From: Gnetum montanum
Lineage: Eukaryota > Streptophyta > Gnetopsida > Gnetales > Gnetaceae
Reading direction: 5' to 3'
Assembly (NCBI GenBank): GCA_015680685.1
Contig: MNCI01014438.1
Span: 352,238-416,237 of the forward strand
DNA: 64,000 bases
Below are positions 47,491 through 60,500 of the stretch, piece by piece; position 1 is the stretch's first letter, and the number at the start of each line of letters is the position of its first letter. Below the pieces are notes generated by a model that was not told the DNA's origin, searched no databases, and saw nothing but the letters and a program-made list of their open reading frames with translations. Both the position numbers and the translations under genes were made by a program.

Positions 47491-49657
47491 GCATTAGGTG
47501 TGCAATTCTAGGTAAGGCTAGCTATGTATGGGAAGAAAAATGGGCTTGAGCATGCATCGAGCAGTGAAAAGTTATAGTTTTGGCTAAGTGTTGGGTGACT
47601 ACATTCTATCCCAACTATGCTCCCACAAAAAATTTAAAAAATTAAATGGCCAAGTGGGGTTATGAAAATGCATTTTATCATGGGTAAGTTGTCATTTTCA
47701 AACTTGAAAAACATGAAATTGAGAGCATAGACTCAACATCGTAGTTGTTTTGTGCTACCAGTAGAGAGCGTAGTTGGAGCCAAGATGATGCATCAAAGTG
47801 GATGCCTACATCCAAGGCTAGTGAATGAGGACAAAGGGGAATGGGCACTAGGTTTTCTATTATAGGTACAAATAGAGGAGAGGAGGCCATTAGCATCTAC
47901 TAGGTGCCCCAACTATGCTCTCTCCTTTGCCATTTTTTCATTGTTACTTTTCTGTACTAGGGGTTTGGAGAAGTGGATGTTGTTGATGCCCTACCATGGT
48001 AAGGGCCACCACCACCATGGGTTGTTTCAGTCACTGTACCTAGGAGGGTTTTCATGGAAAGGAGGGTTTGTGCAATTAAGGTTTCATGATTATGTGTGTG
48101 GGGAGTTGTGGTGGGTGCTTGAGGAGGTGTGATGGTCCTAGCCGCGATTGATTTTTTCTTTTTTGTATGGGTTTTCATGAGGTCATGGCTATGGTGGCTA
48201 TCAAGGTAGCTACAAGTAGGGAGGTTGCAGGATGCCACAAGGGCTACACATGAGGTTGTAGGGCTATTATAGGGTTTTCTTACTACAAGGGTCTTTTACA
48301 AACATTTTTTTTGAAAAACTTTATCTTCTATGGTGCAAGAAAGGCAAGGACTAGGGTTTGGTAGTTCTAGCTAGGGATGGCTAGTTGTGGAGTAGAGAGC
48401 ACCATGAGGTTCTATAAAAATGTTTTTTTTTTAAATTATTTTTCTCTTTATTATTATTGGCATAGGGTAGGGATGAAGGCTCCAGTGACAGTCGAGGGTA
48501 GTGCACCACAGGGTAAGGGGGCATGGCTAGGGTTTACAATTTTTGTTTTTTTTATGTAAGGACTATTGGAGTTTGACACATCAAGGGCCACGAGGTACCA
48601 TGGAATATCTATGCCTTTAAGGTGTAGTGAAGGTTGTGAGGGGATCATGCCTTGTAGCTTAGCCATGTAGCCATTGAAGCCATGAGGGCACTAAGCACCA
48701 GAGTGCATTTTTTATCCTTTCATTTTGCATTGTTCTTTTGAGATAATTTTTAGGGAGTAGTGATTGTGGAGGGTGAGGGTGCATAAGGAAATGATAGATA
48801 GAGAGGGCATGTAGGGTGTGGTAGGTAGAGCTGTTGCAAGGTGTAGTGGATGATGCTATGATAGGGTGTGGTAGGTGTAGTGGCAATAGGGCATATGGTG
48901 CCACTGTAGATCACGACATGCAAGGCATGGTAGGTGCAGTAGGTGCATAGGATGCACTGTGTAGAGAGCATTGGGGCAACAACTAAGATTGCTTATTATA
49001 CTACCATGGATAGGACTATGCTCAACATGCCTTGAAGGTAGAATTGATGTAAGTGTTTGAGAAGATGCATCAACCCAACAGTTAGTTTTTTCGAGACTAA
49101 GCTTTGTACAGAGTGTAGTCACAGTGCCCAAAGTTAGAAAACATTTAAATTATTTCTAGACTATGCTCTCTATGGAGGTAACCTAGAGTTAGAATTTTCT
49201 TCAAAAATTTTGAACTATGCTCTCCACTATGATAGTCCAAAGTTAGAAAAATTTACAACTTTCTAGACTATGCTATCGAAAGTTAGAAAAAATTTTGCAA
49301 AAACTTTTGCAAATTGGGCATAACATGAAACTTGAAAAACATAATAATGCTACTCATGAAAACTAAAATGATGCTAAACCTATGAAAATATGCTAATGTT
49401 AAACCTGTCAAACCTATGAAATGGAAAGCTAATCCTATGCAAACATGTTGTACCCTAGTGGGTACTAGGCATGTCAAATGTGTTGGTTAACGTCCTATAC
49501 CCACTGGGTCCTAGAGGACATTACCAAAATGAAAATTTTTGCTATTATATGTTATACTATGTTAATTTTGATCATTTAATTTGATAATTTTATATCAAAA
49601 TTTTCATCTATGTGTATATACTAATGTTGCCGCTTTTGTTGCTTGTTTACCATAGAG
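47491..49657. other. 2.1 kb of unrecognised sequence in element D
   Basis: Takes the place where A and E have the antisense promoter, exon 1 and intron 1; I could not find exon 1 here. It contains a local repeat at about 49130-49290 (three to four units with AGTTAGAAAA and ACTATGCTCTC), a GGTAGGTG-rich stretch near 48790-48960 and poly-T runs. Short frames on either strand match nothing else. It may be a further old insertion. Confidence 0.5.
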
Positions 49658-52600
49658 TGTTGTTGAAGCCTATCTTGATTGTCATGGAGCTCATGAGCAT
49701 CTTGTGTTGTATGAGAAAGCCTATTCCAAACATGCTTGTGATAGATATGTGGGTAGGTTAGTAGGTGGTGTGGTTTTGACTAGGGGCTCAGGAGCTCCTA
49801 GGGCACCTACTGTAGTAGTTGAGTATGATTATGTAGTCACACTTAGCGATGGAGGCTACTAGTGCTATAACTGAGACATTGTTGGCTAGGGCTAACTGGG
49901 ACATCTTAAGGTTCATGTTCAATAATCTCACTAATAGGGATGATGAAATAAGTGGTTCAGGTAGAGGCCCTAGGGATGCTCAATGTCTATTCAAGATTTG
50001 GTGTATGGTAGGGTTTAGTTGCTACAACAAGAGCAACACCCTTTTTGTTACTTTGTGAGCACACACCCTATTCTAGAACCCACTTAGAACTATCTACTAT
50101 GTTAGAGGGTAAGTCCTCTTATGGATTTCATAGTTTGTATTTCTTGCTACTTGCTCATGCTATCTTGCTAACTGCTCATGCTTAATGCTAGATTCAAAGT
50201 TGATGAGGATGACCTACATGATGAGTTAGATGCTCTAGTTTTTCCTCGCACTACCTTGGAAGTATTCTCCTCTAGCACAAATGTTTATGAAGTCATGATA
50301 GAGTAGGTAGGATCTAATTTGGAGGTCTACCCTCCTTGCTACCCAAGGGAATATGAGTGGTGTAGGACCCATGATTGGCTAGATGAGGAGGGGCTACCAA
50401 TGTGCTCAACAAAGATGTTGTGGCACCACCCCCATCTTGTACTCTGTTTGTGCCACATATGCATATAAGTTTTAACTTATGTGCTTGCTAATGTGTACCT
50501 ATTAGTTTGTCTTTTTCATGATGCTAGTGTTTTTTTTCCTTCATTGTAGTGGCAATTTCTTCAAGCAAGGTGATGGTGATCATCATAGGCTACATAGAGG
50601 CCACCCTTATTATGAAATATGGTGATGTGGAGGGTGCACAGCAGTGGTTATGACAAAAGGCCTTAGATGAATTGATAAATATGCTCACACATGCAAGGTT
50701 TATGGACCTATTTTTAACTCTTAGCCTAGGTATTCTAGTATCTAAAATAGTCATCATCATTGACTCCTTCAGTAGCAACATTTGATAGTTCATCATCCAT
50801 GTGTGTAGTGTGAGGGTAGTGCTTGACCATAGTGAGGCCTTCTTTACTAACCTCTTTAGAATCCCCACTAATAACCCATTGATTGTTGATAAGGCCAGCA
50901 ATGAGGTCAATTGTAGAGGAAATATTGAGGATTGGTTGAATGCCACTCGATCTCACAAGGACATACCAATCAAGGACGTGCTTATGCCTAAGGTGTGGGA
51001 GCTCTACCCTCTTTTTTGCACCCATGCCTTTCCAAAGTTGCTCTCGCAAGGAAAGATACTTGGGATAGAATGGGCATCATGTGATGAAAGAGGTGCTACT
51101 GGAAGCCATAAGGTTCAATTAGGCTGCCTACATTGTTATTGGCTTGCATGTAGAGATCAACAGGTTGTGGTTTAATATCCAAGCGAGATCCCATGTTCAC
51201 TTTGCATTCTTCGCAGGGTACCTGTGAAGGTTTGTGAAGCTTTTGGTCATGTGTGATGATGGGCATTGGATGGTGGAAGACTACAAGTAGTTGTCAAAGC
51301 CTTGGATCAAGCACCTGTTCATGACCACATAGGCACAGAACCCCATAGAGGGGATTGATGAGTCATTATCCATAACAACTAAGGATCCCGTGGGGTAGTC
51401 ACACTATTTGTGGGAAAACGCAGGTAAGGGTCCACTAGTTGGCACTAGGGATGTGGCTAAGGTAGACCACTAGATTGTAGAGATGGTGGGACCATCTAAG
51501 GCAAATATTAAGAGCCCACATGCTATAGAGGAGGCTATTCTTGTGGTCGAGAGGCCAAGCAACAAGAAGATCCATATCAAGTTTCAAGGCTTACATACGG
51601 ATGTTGTAGGTTAGTATTGCATAACTTGCTAGATTCATTTATCTATGTATTATGTATGTTTATATTAATATGTTTTTTCATTTATGCTAAGCTATTAACT
51701 AGTGGTAATCTGCTATGCGTATGTGTTAATTGCAGAGACCAAAGAGAGGACTACTGGAGTAGTAGTGAAGGCAGCAGCAAAAGAGGCACATCCTTAAGCT
51801 AAGGAGTGAGAGGCCCATCAAGATGGATTGCCTAAGGGAGTAATGATCTTCCAATAGTTGGAGGAGGAGGGATTGCTCAACCTCAACGAGGGTGATTTTG
51901 ATTACTTGTTTGATGATGTATAGTTGGTAAAACCTCTTTCACTCATGCCTAAGGGCCTATTAGGTAGAAATTTGAGTTTCTATCTACTAATGCCTTTTTC
52001 TCTAGCATCTTTGGCTATTTTGTTGTATGCTAATTATATCATTATGTTGTAGCCTCATATGTTCCTACTAGTGGTCCCACCCTTACCTATGGCATGAAGC
52101 CATGGGTAGACATGTTCCATAAGTTTGCCTTCATGCAAGGCATTGTGGAGGACATGGTGGACCATTTACAATACGTGGATCTTGAGATTGGTATATGTGA
52201 CATTTGTTTTTGCTATGTGACTCTACTACTTTCATGCTTTGTTGTTGGCTAAGATTGATTACTCGTTACATGCCTACAGGTTCCAAGATTTGATGGGATC
52301 CAAGTAGGATGGCCAAAGTCGATACCCTCCCTGACCTCCCTCCTAAAGTGGATTAGGTGTCTCACCTCATGTATGAGATAACAAGTAAGTGCACACTTTC
52401 TTTTGTGAAAGCATTGTGGGTTTGTAGTTGCTCAAATGAGAACCTATGGAAATGCATGCATGAGCTATAGGAGAGAGTGACCAATCAAGATACAAAGATT
52501 GGAGACCTTCAATCCTGATATGAATTTTTGATGGCCGGGTCATAGGAAGATAGCACCTAGAAAACCTCTGGGATAGAATATGCTTAGTATTGGTTGGCTC

Positions 52601-53263
52601 TTAGAGGCAAGAATGAAGCCATCCAAGAGGTGATTGAGCAACGATTGTAGATGGACCTACTCACCTAGAAGAATCAAGACTAGAAGAATTATAACACTAA
52701 GATGTATTGATGGAGGTAGACTCAAAAGGACGACAAACACCAATAAAATTTCAAATGTGATGTGTACCTTTAATGATAAAAGAAGGAGTTTGTTGAATGC
52801 CACTACCTCAAGATGTTCCTTGAGGTGATTGGTAGGAGGTAAGCTTATGAGTTATTCACATGGCATACAGTGGTGAGTCGCTCTCCTAAGCTGTAGATTG
52901 CCACACCTTTGGGAGAGGCTTCGTTTACTACATTTTCCATGGAGCTACTTGTATAGACTATCATGGACAAAGGCAAGATCCTTATGGAAATTGACTTTGG
53001 CGAGGAGGACTAGACCTAGTATTCAAAGGCTGAGATCTTGTGGTGCTTAGAAGATGGCCTTAACAAGTTGCCTCTAGAAGCTGATGTAGGACCCTCTTAG
53101 TTTAGTTTTTTATTTGTTTTATATTTTTGGATAGCTTGTGTATTGGATGTTTATTTACTAATTGCTCATTTTGTTGTGGCAATAGGCACTAGGAGAGATT
53201 GTAGGCCCTAGTAGTGTAGTGGGGGAAGAGGGACCTCTACCATCTCCTAGTATCATTGGTTGA
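49658..53263 (+). pseudogene. Antisense gene of element D, exons 2-8
   Basis: Predicted exons: 49658-50108, 50192-about 50455, 50550-51609, 51736-51926, 52053-52190, 52280-53100, 53186-53263. Exon 2 is 451 nt against 450 in B and in one frame aligns from LKPILIVMELMSILCC through ATSAITETLLA to YNKSNTLFVTL. The FCP1/NIF-like layout is kept, and the Asp pair is again absent. Junctions 2/3 (phase 2), 5/6 and 6/7 (phase 1) hold. Exon 4 has VMVIIIGYIEATLIMKYG and RFMDLFLTLSL; exon 5 ends NEGDFDYLFDDV; exon 6 has FHKFAFMQGIVEDMVDHL. Exon 7 is exactly as long as in A, but its coiled coil is badly decayed. Many stops. Exon 1 was not found. Confidence 0.68.
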
Positions 53264-53327
53264 GCATGTCTTGATGTATCCCTACTCTTGGGAATCTATT
53301 AAATTTTGTTGTATTTTTGTTGTAAGT

Positions 53328-54117
53328 CCAACGGTCATGCATGGCACGTGTAGCACTAGCAAGTCAACGTAGGCCAGAGGCATGTGGCATCCAAACTACC
53401 CCTTTTGTGTGCCCTCAGTCCTATAAATACCCCAGCAAGCATCATTCAAAGGGAGCTGAACCTTTTTTTTAGCAAGCAACATTAAAAGAGGCCCAAATAT
53501 TTTTTAGCAAGTAGCATTCAAACAGTTCAGAAGTTTTTGAGCTAGCGGTATTGAATTCATTCGGTTCGAATTTTTCTGAACTCTTGGACTTTTCCTCTGG
53601 CACTCAAATTCTCTTCTAGGCACGTTGTAACATCAAGCATTGTAAGCTTTCTATTTGACACTACAAATAGTTAGCATTTTCAGCTAGCATTTTATTCAAT
53701 CCCCCTTTCTACCACCTTGGTAGAATCCTCGCATTGTCAACACTCAAGGCCATGCCCAAGTGCACAACCTATTTCACTCTACATGTCTTGGTTACTCTCA
53801 GGATCTCTACACTTTGCCACACTGTGAAACCAACTGAATCCACCCTGATAGAGCAAACTCGTAGCTTCGGAGCAGTGCATTTTTCTAACTACAATTTACT
53901 TTATTTCTTGCTTATTGTTGCGTTTCACACTATTTTTTCTACTTTATATACTTTCAAGAATTACTTTTTATTTTTGTTCCTCTTTCAAAAATATATGTTG
54001 CAAAAGGCTATATAGATGCCGATTAAGTTCCTGTTTGATCAACCAGACCATTCAAGGAATCCCATATCCGTACAGACCCAACACGGCCCTCCCACAAGTA
54101 CGGGGTCAAAACTGTCA
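53328..54117 (+). repeat. LTR fragment of element E
   Basis: Starts at CCAACGGTCATGC, corresponding to about 1027 of the A LTR, and ends within the GGGGTCAAAACTGTCATG stretch near the A LTR end. TATAAATA lies at 53422-53429. It carries about 100 bp (around 53455-53560) not obvious in A, built on repeated AGCAAGCA/AGCATTCAAA words. Confidence 0.87.
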
Positions 54118-56975
54118 TGCCAACTAACATGGTTGCTACTCCAACAGCACCACCTACTAGGTGGTGGATAATGGAAGTAGCACCTTTAGTAGGGGTAGTC
54201 CCAATGGTGCCACCAATGGGTCAAGCCACTAACCCCGCGACTCCATAGGTAGGGGCTTCTTCGGTAGTTCCCCAATCGCCAAAAATGTCGCAGGGTTTGG
54301 ATCAAGCATTTTAGCTTATCCAAAAGCTCACTAAGAAAATAAAACACCTCAAAGCTATTGGGTCCAACATGGTACAGGTCATGGAATTTTACTAGGACGA
54401 CCCTGTCAGCCCTGCAATCCCTACTTTGATGTTACTCCCAGGGATGTCTTTCCCATACTTCACAAAGTACGATGGGGAGGGAGATCCCAATGTGCATCTG
54501 GTTACCTTTAGGTCTGAGTCTTTGCTATTGCAACAATGGCTGAACACAATCATTTGCATCTTCACCATGTCCCTAGATAGGAAAGCTCTAGATTGGTACC
54601 GTGCGTTGCCACGCTCATCCATTTCAACCTTGGAAGAGCTCCTGACCCAATTCATGACATGCTTCAAGTACAACTTGAAGCTAGAAACCACGCTAGATTA
54701 GTTGATGAGTGTGAAGCAAGACCCACTAGAACTAGTCCAAAAGTTCATTCAATGTTGGAGCAGAACCCTTAACAAACTTCATGAGCCCATCGTGGAGGCC
54801 CACTTGCTGGTTGTCAATGAATGACTTCATCAAGTCCAAACTATAATAGCTTGCTCCTCGCTCTCTTTGTCAGGCTTTTGCTTAGAATAAGAGCATACAA
54901 GATGCAGTTGAGGCAAGAAAAGACTCGGCCTACATCTCTTACAAAAATACCTTCCCCAAGAAGGGCAAAGGTAAGGCCCCAAAAACCATAGTGGCCGCTG
55001 TGGCAACTGAGGCCAAACCTAAACCTAGCAAAAGTGGTAGCAAGAATAATAAGAAACTGGCCATACCCGCGACTAACCCTGCACCCAAACAGGGCCATGT
55101 GCCACAACTTGATACACCTACACCTGAGACATCTGCACAACCCAAACCCAACTTTGAGCGCAAAGAATGTTCAAAGTACACCCCACTGCCTCTCAAGCCT
55201 TCAGAACTCCTGAAGCAACTGTTGGCAATGGGATATATCCAACAGAAGAAGATGTTGGAAGAAGAAAACGTGAGACATCAACACTACTACGAGCTCCTTA
55301 GGAACCCCTCTTTGGCCCTACCAAATGAGCCTCCAATTCCTAGGAGTTTCAGGCTAGACAAGTTTTGTGACTACCACCAATAGTGTGGTCACAACATGGA
55401 TTACTATCTGGCATTACAGGATGACATCCAAAGATTAATTGACCAGGGAAAATTGATGCTAGACAAAAGCAACCTAGTAAGCCTTGAAAACCAATCTATG
55501 TATGTCTACACAAATCCCCTCAATGCCAACAATGCCAATTATGTCATCAATGCTATTAGCATTGACAGTGATCCCAAGCCACCCCAGCAGCCATTTGTGA
55601 TCTGGGTGCCTCAGCATAGTGCACTAGCACCACCAGCGGTTGGTCCAAGCTTACAGTAGCCATTCATCCTGAAATTTCCACCACAGGCATCCACCTTTGC
55701 ACTAGCTATGGGTGGGGCCACGCAGCCCCATTAGTTAACACCTATAGCTCCATTCTTCATCAAGGGGCCGATGCCTTTGATGGCCCCTATCTCGTGCAAC
55801 AAAGCTAAACAACCTCCTTTCCCCATAAGGCGAGAAGCCCACTTGGTGAGCGAGACGTCGAAGGGAAGTATCGTTAAGGGTGTCCCCAAGCGTATGTCTT
55901 TGCCCCTTTCATCTACACATTCATCCCCAAAGATGAAGGTTGACATGATTATGAAGCCTACATCACTTTGCCAACAAGGATCTAAACCTAGATTGGAAGT
56001 CACCTCCCTTCAGGAGATTCATCTTCTAGGATGAATCGAAGAGAAGGAAAGTGTCAAACAAGGGGGCGGCCAAGACTTCTTGGAAGCTCTCACCCAGGTC
56101 AAGCAAGATTTAAAGCAAAAAAATGCTACACTAAGCTTTTACAACCTAATCATGACATCTGTACCCCACCATGAGGCTCTAGTCCACATGTTAACGATGA
56201 TTCTTTTCGATGAGAACATGCCAGTTGAAGAGGAAGCAATCCACTCAGTCATGCTTCCCTCTGTACCCATGGAGCCCATGCCACCTCAATTGACTTTCAA
56301 TAACGATGCCATTAGGGAAGATCTTGAAGGGGGTCAGGTGACTACAGTGCCTCTCTTCATCACAATTTGGATCGGCCAACATCGAATCTGAAGGTACAAG
56401 TTGATGATGGGGCTGCCACAAACGTCATTCGCTTCCCTATTGTGGATAAGTTGGGATTGGTCGACTAGATCAAATCCACAAAGACATCGTGTCTGAGGTC
56501 CTTCAATGGGGCACGTGTCCTGGTGAAGGGCACAATTCATGTAAACTTCATAGCAGGGGACCAGTTCCCCACAGATGCAACATTCATCATAGTTGAGGAA
56601 ATGCCCATGATTAACCTGATCTTGGGAAGATCATGGTTAGCATAACTTAGGGCTGTCTCCTCACCTATACACCAAGAAATCCACTTACCATACATAGGAA
56701 GGGAGGTGGTGATCTGTGACGATGAAGTAGCAACACAAGCAATTAGTAACATAGACATGGAGCAGGGCTCAGAAGTCACAACCTCTGAGAATGAAGCACC
56801 CGCTCACACATACATTTATCATCCAATGGGAGGATCAGCCTAGCAAGATGACCTCCAACTCGATAACACATGGGTTGAGTTGCCCTTCCAAGTAGAGGAC
56901 AATGGTGTGAATGAGGGCCTTGGTGAAACACCTCAGCCTTACATTCTGATTAGACCATGATGGGTCAAGAAGTAG
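54118..56975 (+). pseudogene. gag-pro of element E
   Basis: Begins in the Pro-rich middle of Gag. Capsid motifs FTKYDGEGDPNVH and ALDWYRALP lie at about 54460-54610. A small deletion near 54815 shifts the frame. The knuckle reads FCDYHQ-CGHNMDYY, so the last Cys is Tyr. The tail carries HLLG, then SFYNLIMTS. The protease motif VDDGAATNVIRFP is near 56400-56450 after a further shift, and INLILGRSWLA near 56610. It ends RP-WVKK at about 56975 as in A. Stops are fewer than in A. Confidence 0.88.
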
Positions 56976-57040
56976 CTATGCATAGCATAGCAACCCTACT
57001 GCTTCCTACCTAGTTACCATCCCTTGTACATTTTCCACTT

Positions 57041-57358
57041 CTTTGCTTTGTTAACATGCCATCCTTTTGGCATGCTATGCTAACGCCCGAAATGGCCTAA
57101 AACTAGCATCGTTACTTCCTTTTCTTTGTTAACATGTCGTCCTTTTGGCATGCTACACTAATGGCCTGAAATGGCCTAAAACTAGCATCATCACTTTTTT
57201 CTTTGTTAACGTACTATCTCTTTTGGCAATGGCCCAAAATGGCCTAAAAATAGCATTGTTGCTTTTCTCTTTGTTAACATATAATCCTTTCGGCATGTTA
57301 CACAATGGCCCAAAATAGACTAAAACTAGCAATGGCTCGAAATGACCTAAAACTAGCA
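57041..57358 (+). repeat. Hairpin array 1 of element E, higher-order form
   Basis: Four units of about 68-78 bp, each with TTTGTTAACATG, TTTTGGCATGC, then the hairpin GGCC-CGAAAT-GGCC and TAAAACTAGCA, followed by one bare hairpin. In A the spacer is present only once, before the array, where element B inserted. Confidence 0.83.
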
Positions 57359-57521
57359 TACGAGAGCATGAACACTTTACATGATATACAAGTTAACACA
57401 AAGTCTGTTTCTTTCCTAAAGTTTTTCATTTCATTCAAAACTCTTGCTTATTGGAAATTTTTGCGAAACTTTTACAAAAATTGCAAAATTTCAAAATTTT
57501 TAGAAAGAAAATCCCATGCTG

Positions 57522-60500
57522 TCATGGGTTGTCCCTATTTGCATTGGTTTCATCACTTGCCTCTACTTCATCTGCTTGTGCATCATCCTCCCTTGCATTG
57601 CCCTCTGCCAGTTCTTCATTCCCTCCATCTATGGGCCTTGCATCCTCATCTGGAGCTTGCATCGTAGGAATGAAGTAGTCAGTTAGGGAAACAAATGCAA
57701 ACTATAACATAACATAAGAATCTACATAGTAAAGTGACTAACTTGAGAAGGGACTGCATCGGTCTCAAAGGGTATCTGGTCTAGACCTAGCCTGAGGCAA
57801 CGCCAAACCTCCTTTGTCATGATGTCCATCCAATGCTTGTCGCTAGGTTCAGTATTTGCAGTAGTGGCTTTTTCCCTTTCCACGGTCATCCATCTTAGAG
57901 GTTCTAGGGAAAGGGAGGTGGTTGTAGTCTCTCTTGTAGGAATGTTCACTTTCAAATTATGAGATTCTGTAACATTTACCTGCTCTTTGAACTTAGCATA
58001 GGCCTCAGAAGTGTTGATGGCATTCATGAATGCTTCATACGTGAATGCCTCCATAGTAGCACCTTTGTACAGTTTTCGATGGGTGTCATTTTCTAGCTTG
58101 TACACATGTTTGTGGTTTCTCTAGATTCACCCCCATTTGAAAACCTTAGCACTGATATCTTTCATGTCTTGACACTTCTGGGCTAGCAAGTCCATCTACA
58201 TTTGCTATTTGATTATCTTGTGAGTGGAATCAATGTTCTGATGAACGACAATCCAAAGCCTGGCATAGTCATCTATAGCCTTGCACTAGTCCTCAACATT
58301 AGGATTATGGTTTATGAGGAACTCGTTCCTCGACTTGAGATCCTCCACCTCGACAACCAGGTCAGTGTCTCTTTGCTCAACCCTTTGGACCCATTTCCAG
58401 AGGTCCTTGTTAACGTGCTTATACTCCCACAAGAAGTGTGCCGAGTGTAAGACGCACTTGTAAGCCTCGTCGAATGTGTGATGAGGTACCTTGATCATAT
58501 CAGGTGAGAGTCTAGGCATGGTGTCGACTTCCATAGGTTGTGCCGAGTCTCATTTGAGTCGGGAGGTTGCCTTGACATAGAGAGCGTAGCAATTACGTTA
58601 GCATAGAAAAATGAACAAAGTAAAAAAAATTTAGGATAACAACATACAAGCACTTAACATTGCTACTTACCTATGTTAGGGTTTGTCTGCTGAAGGCATT
58701 TGATCATATCATCAACAAGCCCTTGCACAAATGCAAACATGTTAGGGACCTTGGCCCATGACTCTGCATGATATGATGGGGGTCTTGCGACATCAGTAGT
58801 AGCACCTATCACATGACTAAGCATATTAGCAATGGCCAAAATGGACTATGATAAGGTAGACATACCGCCAAACTCACCAGTGTCCAACTACTGTCTTTCT
58901 TCTTGCTAATGCAAGATGATGGTGGTAGCATTGGTGGAAGGTCCTACTAAGTCCATACTAGCCCCTTCCTCATGCACATGTGTCTTTCCTTTCAAGAGAC
59001 CAGCATCTTTCTTATTCAAGGGAGGTGCCTCTTCATTGGTAGGAGGAGGCTCTCTAATAACAAGAGCCATAACCCTATAGACAGGAGCTCCCTTATTCTT
59101 GACTAGGACCCTTTCCTCTGAGACTGGGGCCTCTACATCTTTATTAGTCACCCTCATCCTAAGGGTCGACACTTCTTCATCGCCTTCCTCTTCTTCTTCT
59201 TCCTCTACTAGCAAAGAAGCATGTTTGCATTAGTCCAAAAAAAATTAGCTCAAAGTAGATGCTACGCTACGCTACACTGCCTAGCGCAACATAGCGTAGC
59301 AAACAATAACAAAGTAAGCATTACATGGAGGCATTTACCAATGGGGGGCTACGTCCTCTGCAGTTTAAGCTGTAGTCTTCATCCCTCCTCCTCCTCCATG
59401 CAAAGGGTTTCCCTGGCTGGGGAAGGCCTCTTCTTTCGCAACTCCTTGGGCATAGTCTTGGTAGGGGGCGTCTCTCCTACGCTGTCCTAGCCATGAAAAC
59501 TATGAGCCACCTAAGCCTTGGTCATTATAGACAATGACTTCCTAATTATTTTTGGGGGATCTTGGGCTCATGCAGTCTAGAGGATATGTCGAATCCATGG
59601 CTTGGAAATCGAGTTGCAATCTCGCATGGCCCAGACTCCATCCTCTTGAACCACCAAGAACTCTACGAAGTGGTTTAGACAGCCTATGTAGAAGGCATAG
59701 TGTATGTTGGTGCATGACTCCATTTTTTCACAGAGTCCCAAAATCTCAACCTGCAAGCCCTTACATAGGAAGCTGGCCCAGTTGTAATGAGCCCTTTCTT
59801 CCATAACCTCCTGCATTATTCAAGCCTGCTCAAGCCCCAGGACTTTCCCTTGGGTGAGCAGTTGGGGGAATGCGTGGGCATGGAAGATCGGGTAAATCTC
59901 CATGGTGGGGCTGTCCTTAGGCTTATCCATGGGGAACCCTTTTCACTCCTTAATGAGCCCCAACCACTCTTGGATATTCTTCTTCTGAAGGGTCAACTCT
60001 TGCTTGCACTTCAACCCTATGAGGATGCCATCGGTAGGAACATCGAACAGGTCTGTAAATAGCTAGTCATTGATTTCAATGACCACCTACACACCTTGTA
60101 CTCATATGCGAAAATGTCCCATCCTCTCAGAAAAGGAGTTGAGAAGGAAAAGCATCTCGACGATAGGGATGCTTGGACCCGAGGCCATGAACAGATCCAT
60201 AAGCTCCACCTTTTGGACGTTCTTAGCCTAGGTGTCTAAGACTCCCTTATCTAGCCAGTTCTGGCTCACCGCTACTTCACCGTATTTGAAGTAGATGTTG
60301 GCCCCCTGCATCTTGGTAGTTACCACCATCACCTCCTAGGGCTTATTTGCTCCTACAATAGTTCTCACAAAACATGCTTAGTATAACAACACAGGAAATA
60401 CAAGGATTGCAAAAACACTTGAGCATGCGACAATTACTATTTGGCCCACCAGGCCTATACAGTAACAAGAACAACAAGAGGTTAATCAAAGCTTCTTCAA

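Larger units (their letters stand above)
45691..53327 (-). mobile_element. Element D: truncated Tat-like element, minus strand
   Basis: Holds, from left to right, the RNase H and RT of a minus-strand pol, a short hairpin array, 2.1 kb of unrecognised sequence and the antisense gene on the plus strand. Integrase and 3' LTR are missing at the left break, gag-pro and 5' LTR at the right break. The best reading is that A inserted into its hairpin array 2 (1-84) and a later deletion removed the end of A plus the D integrase. Confidence 0.75.

Noticed and set aside
47957-48238. 93-codon minus-strand frame in element D
   Set aside because: Low-complexity Thr/His/Pro composition and no counterpart elsewhere.
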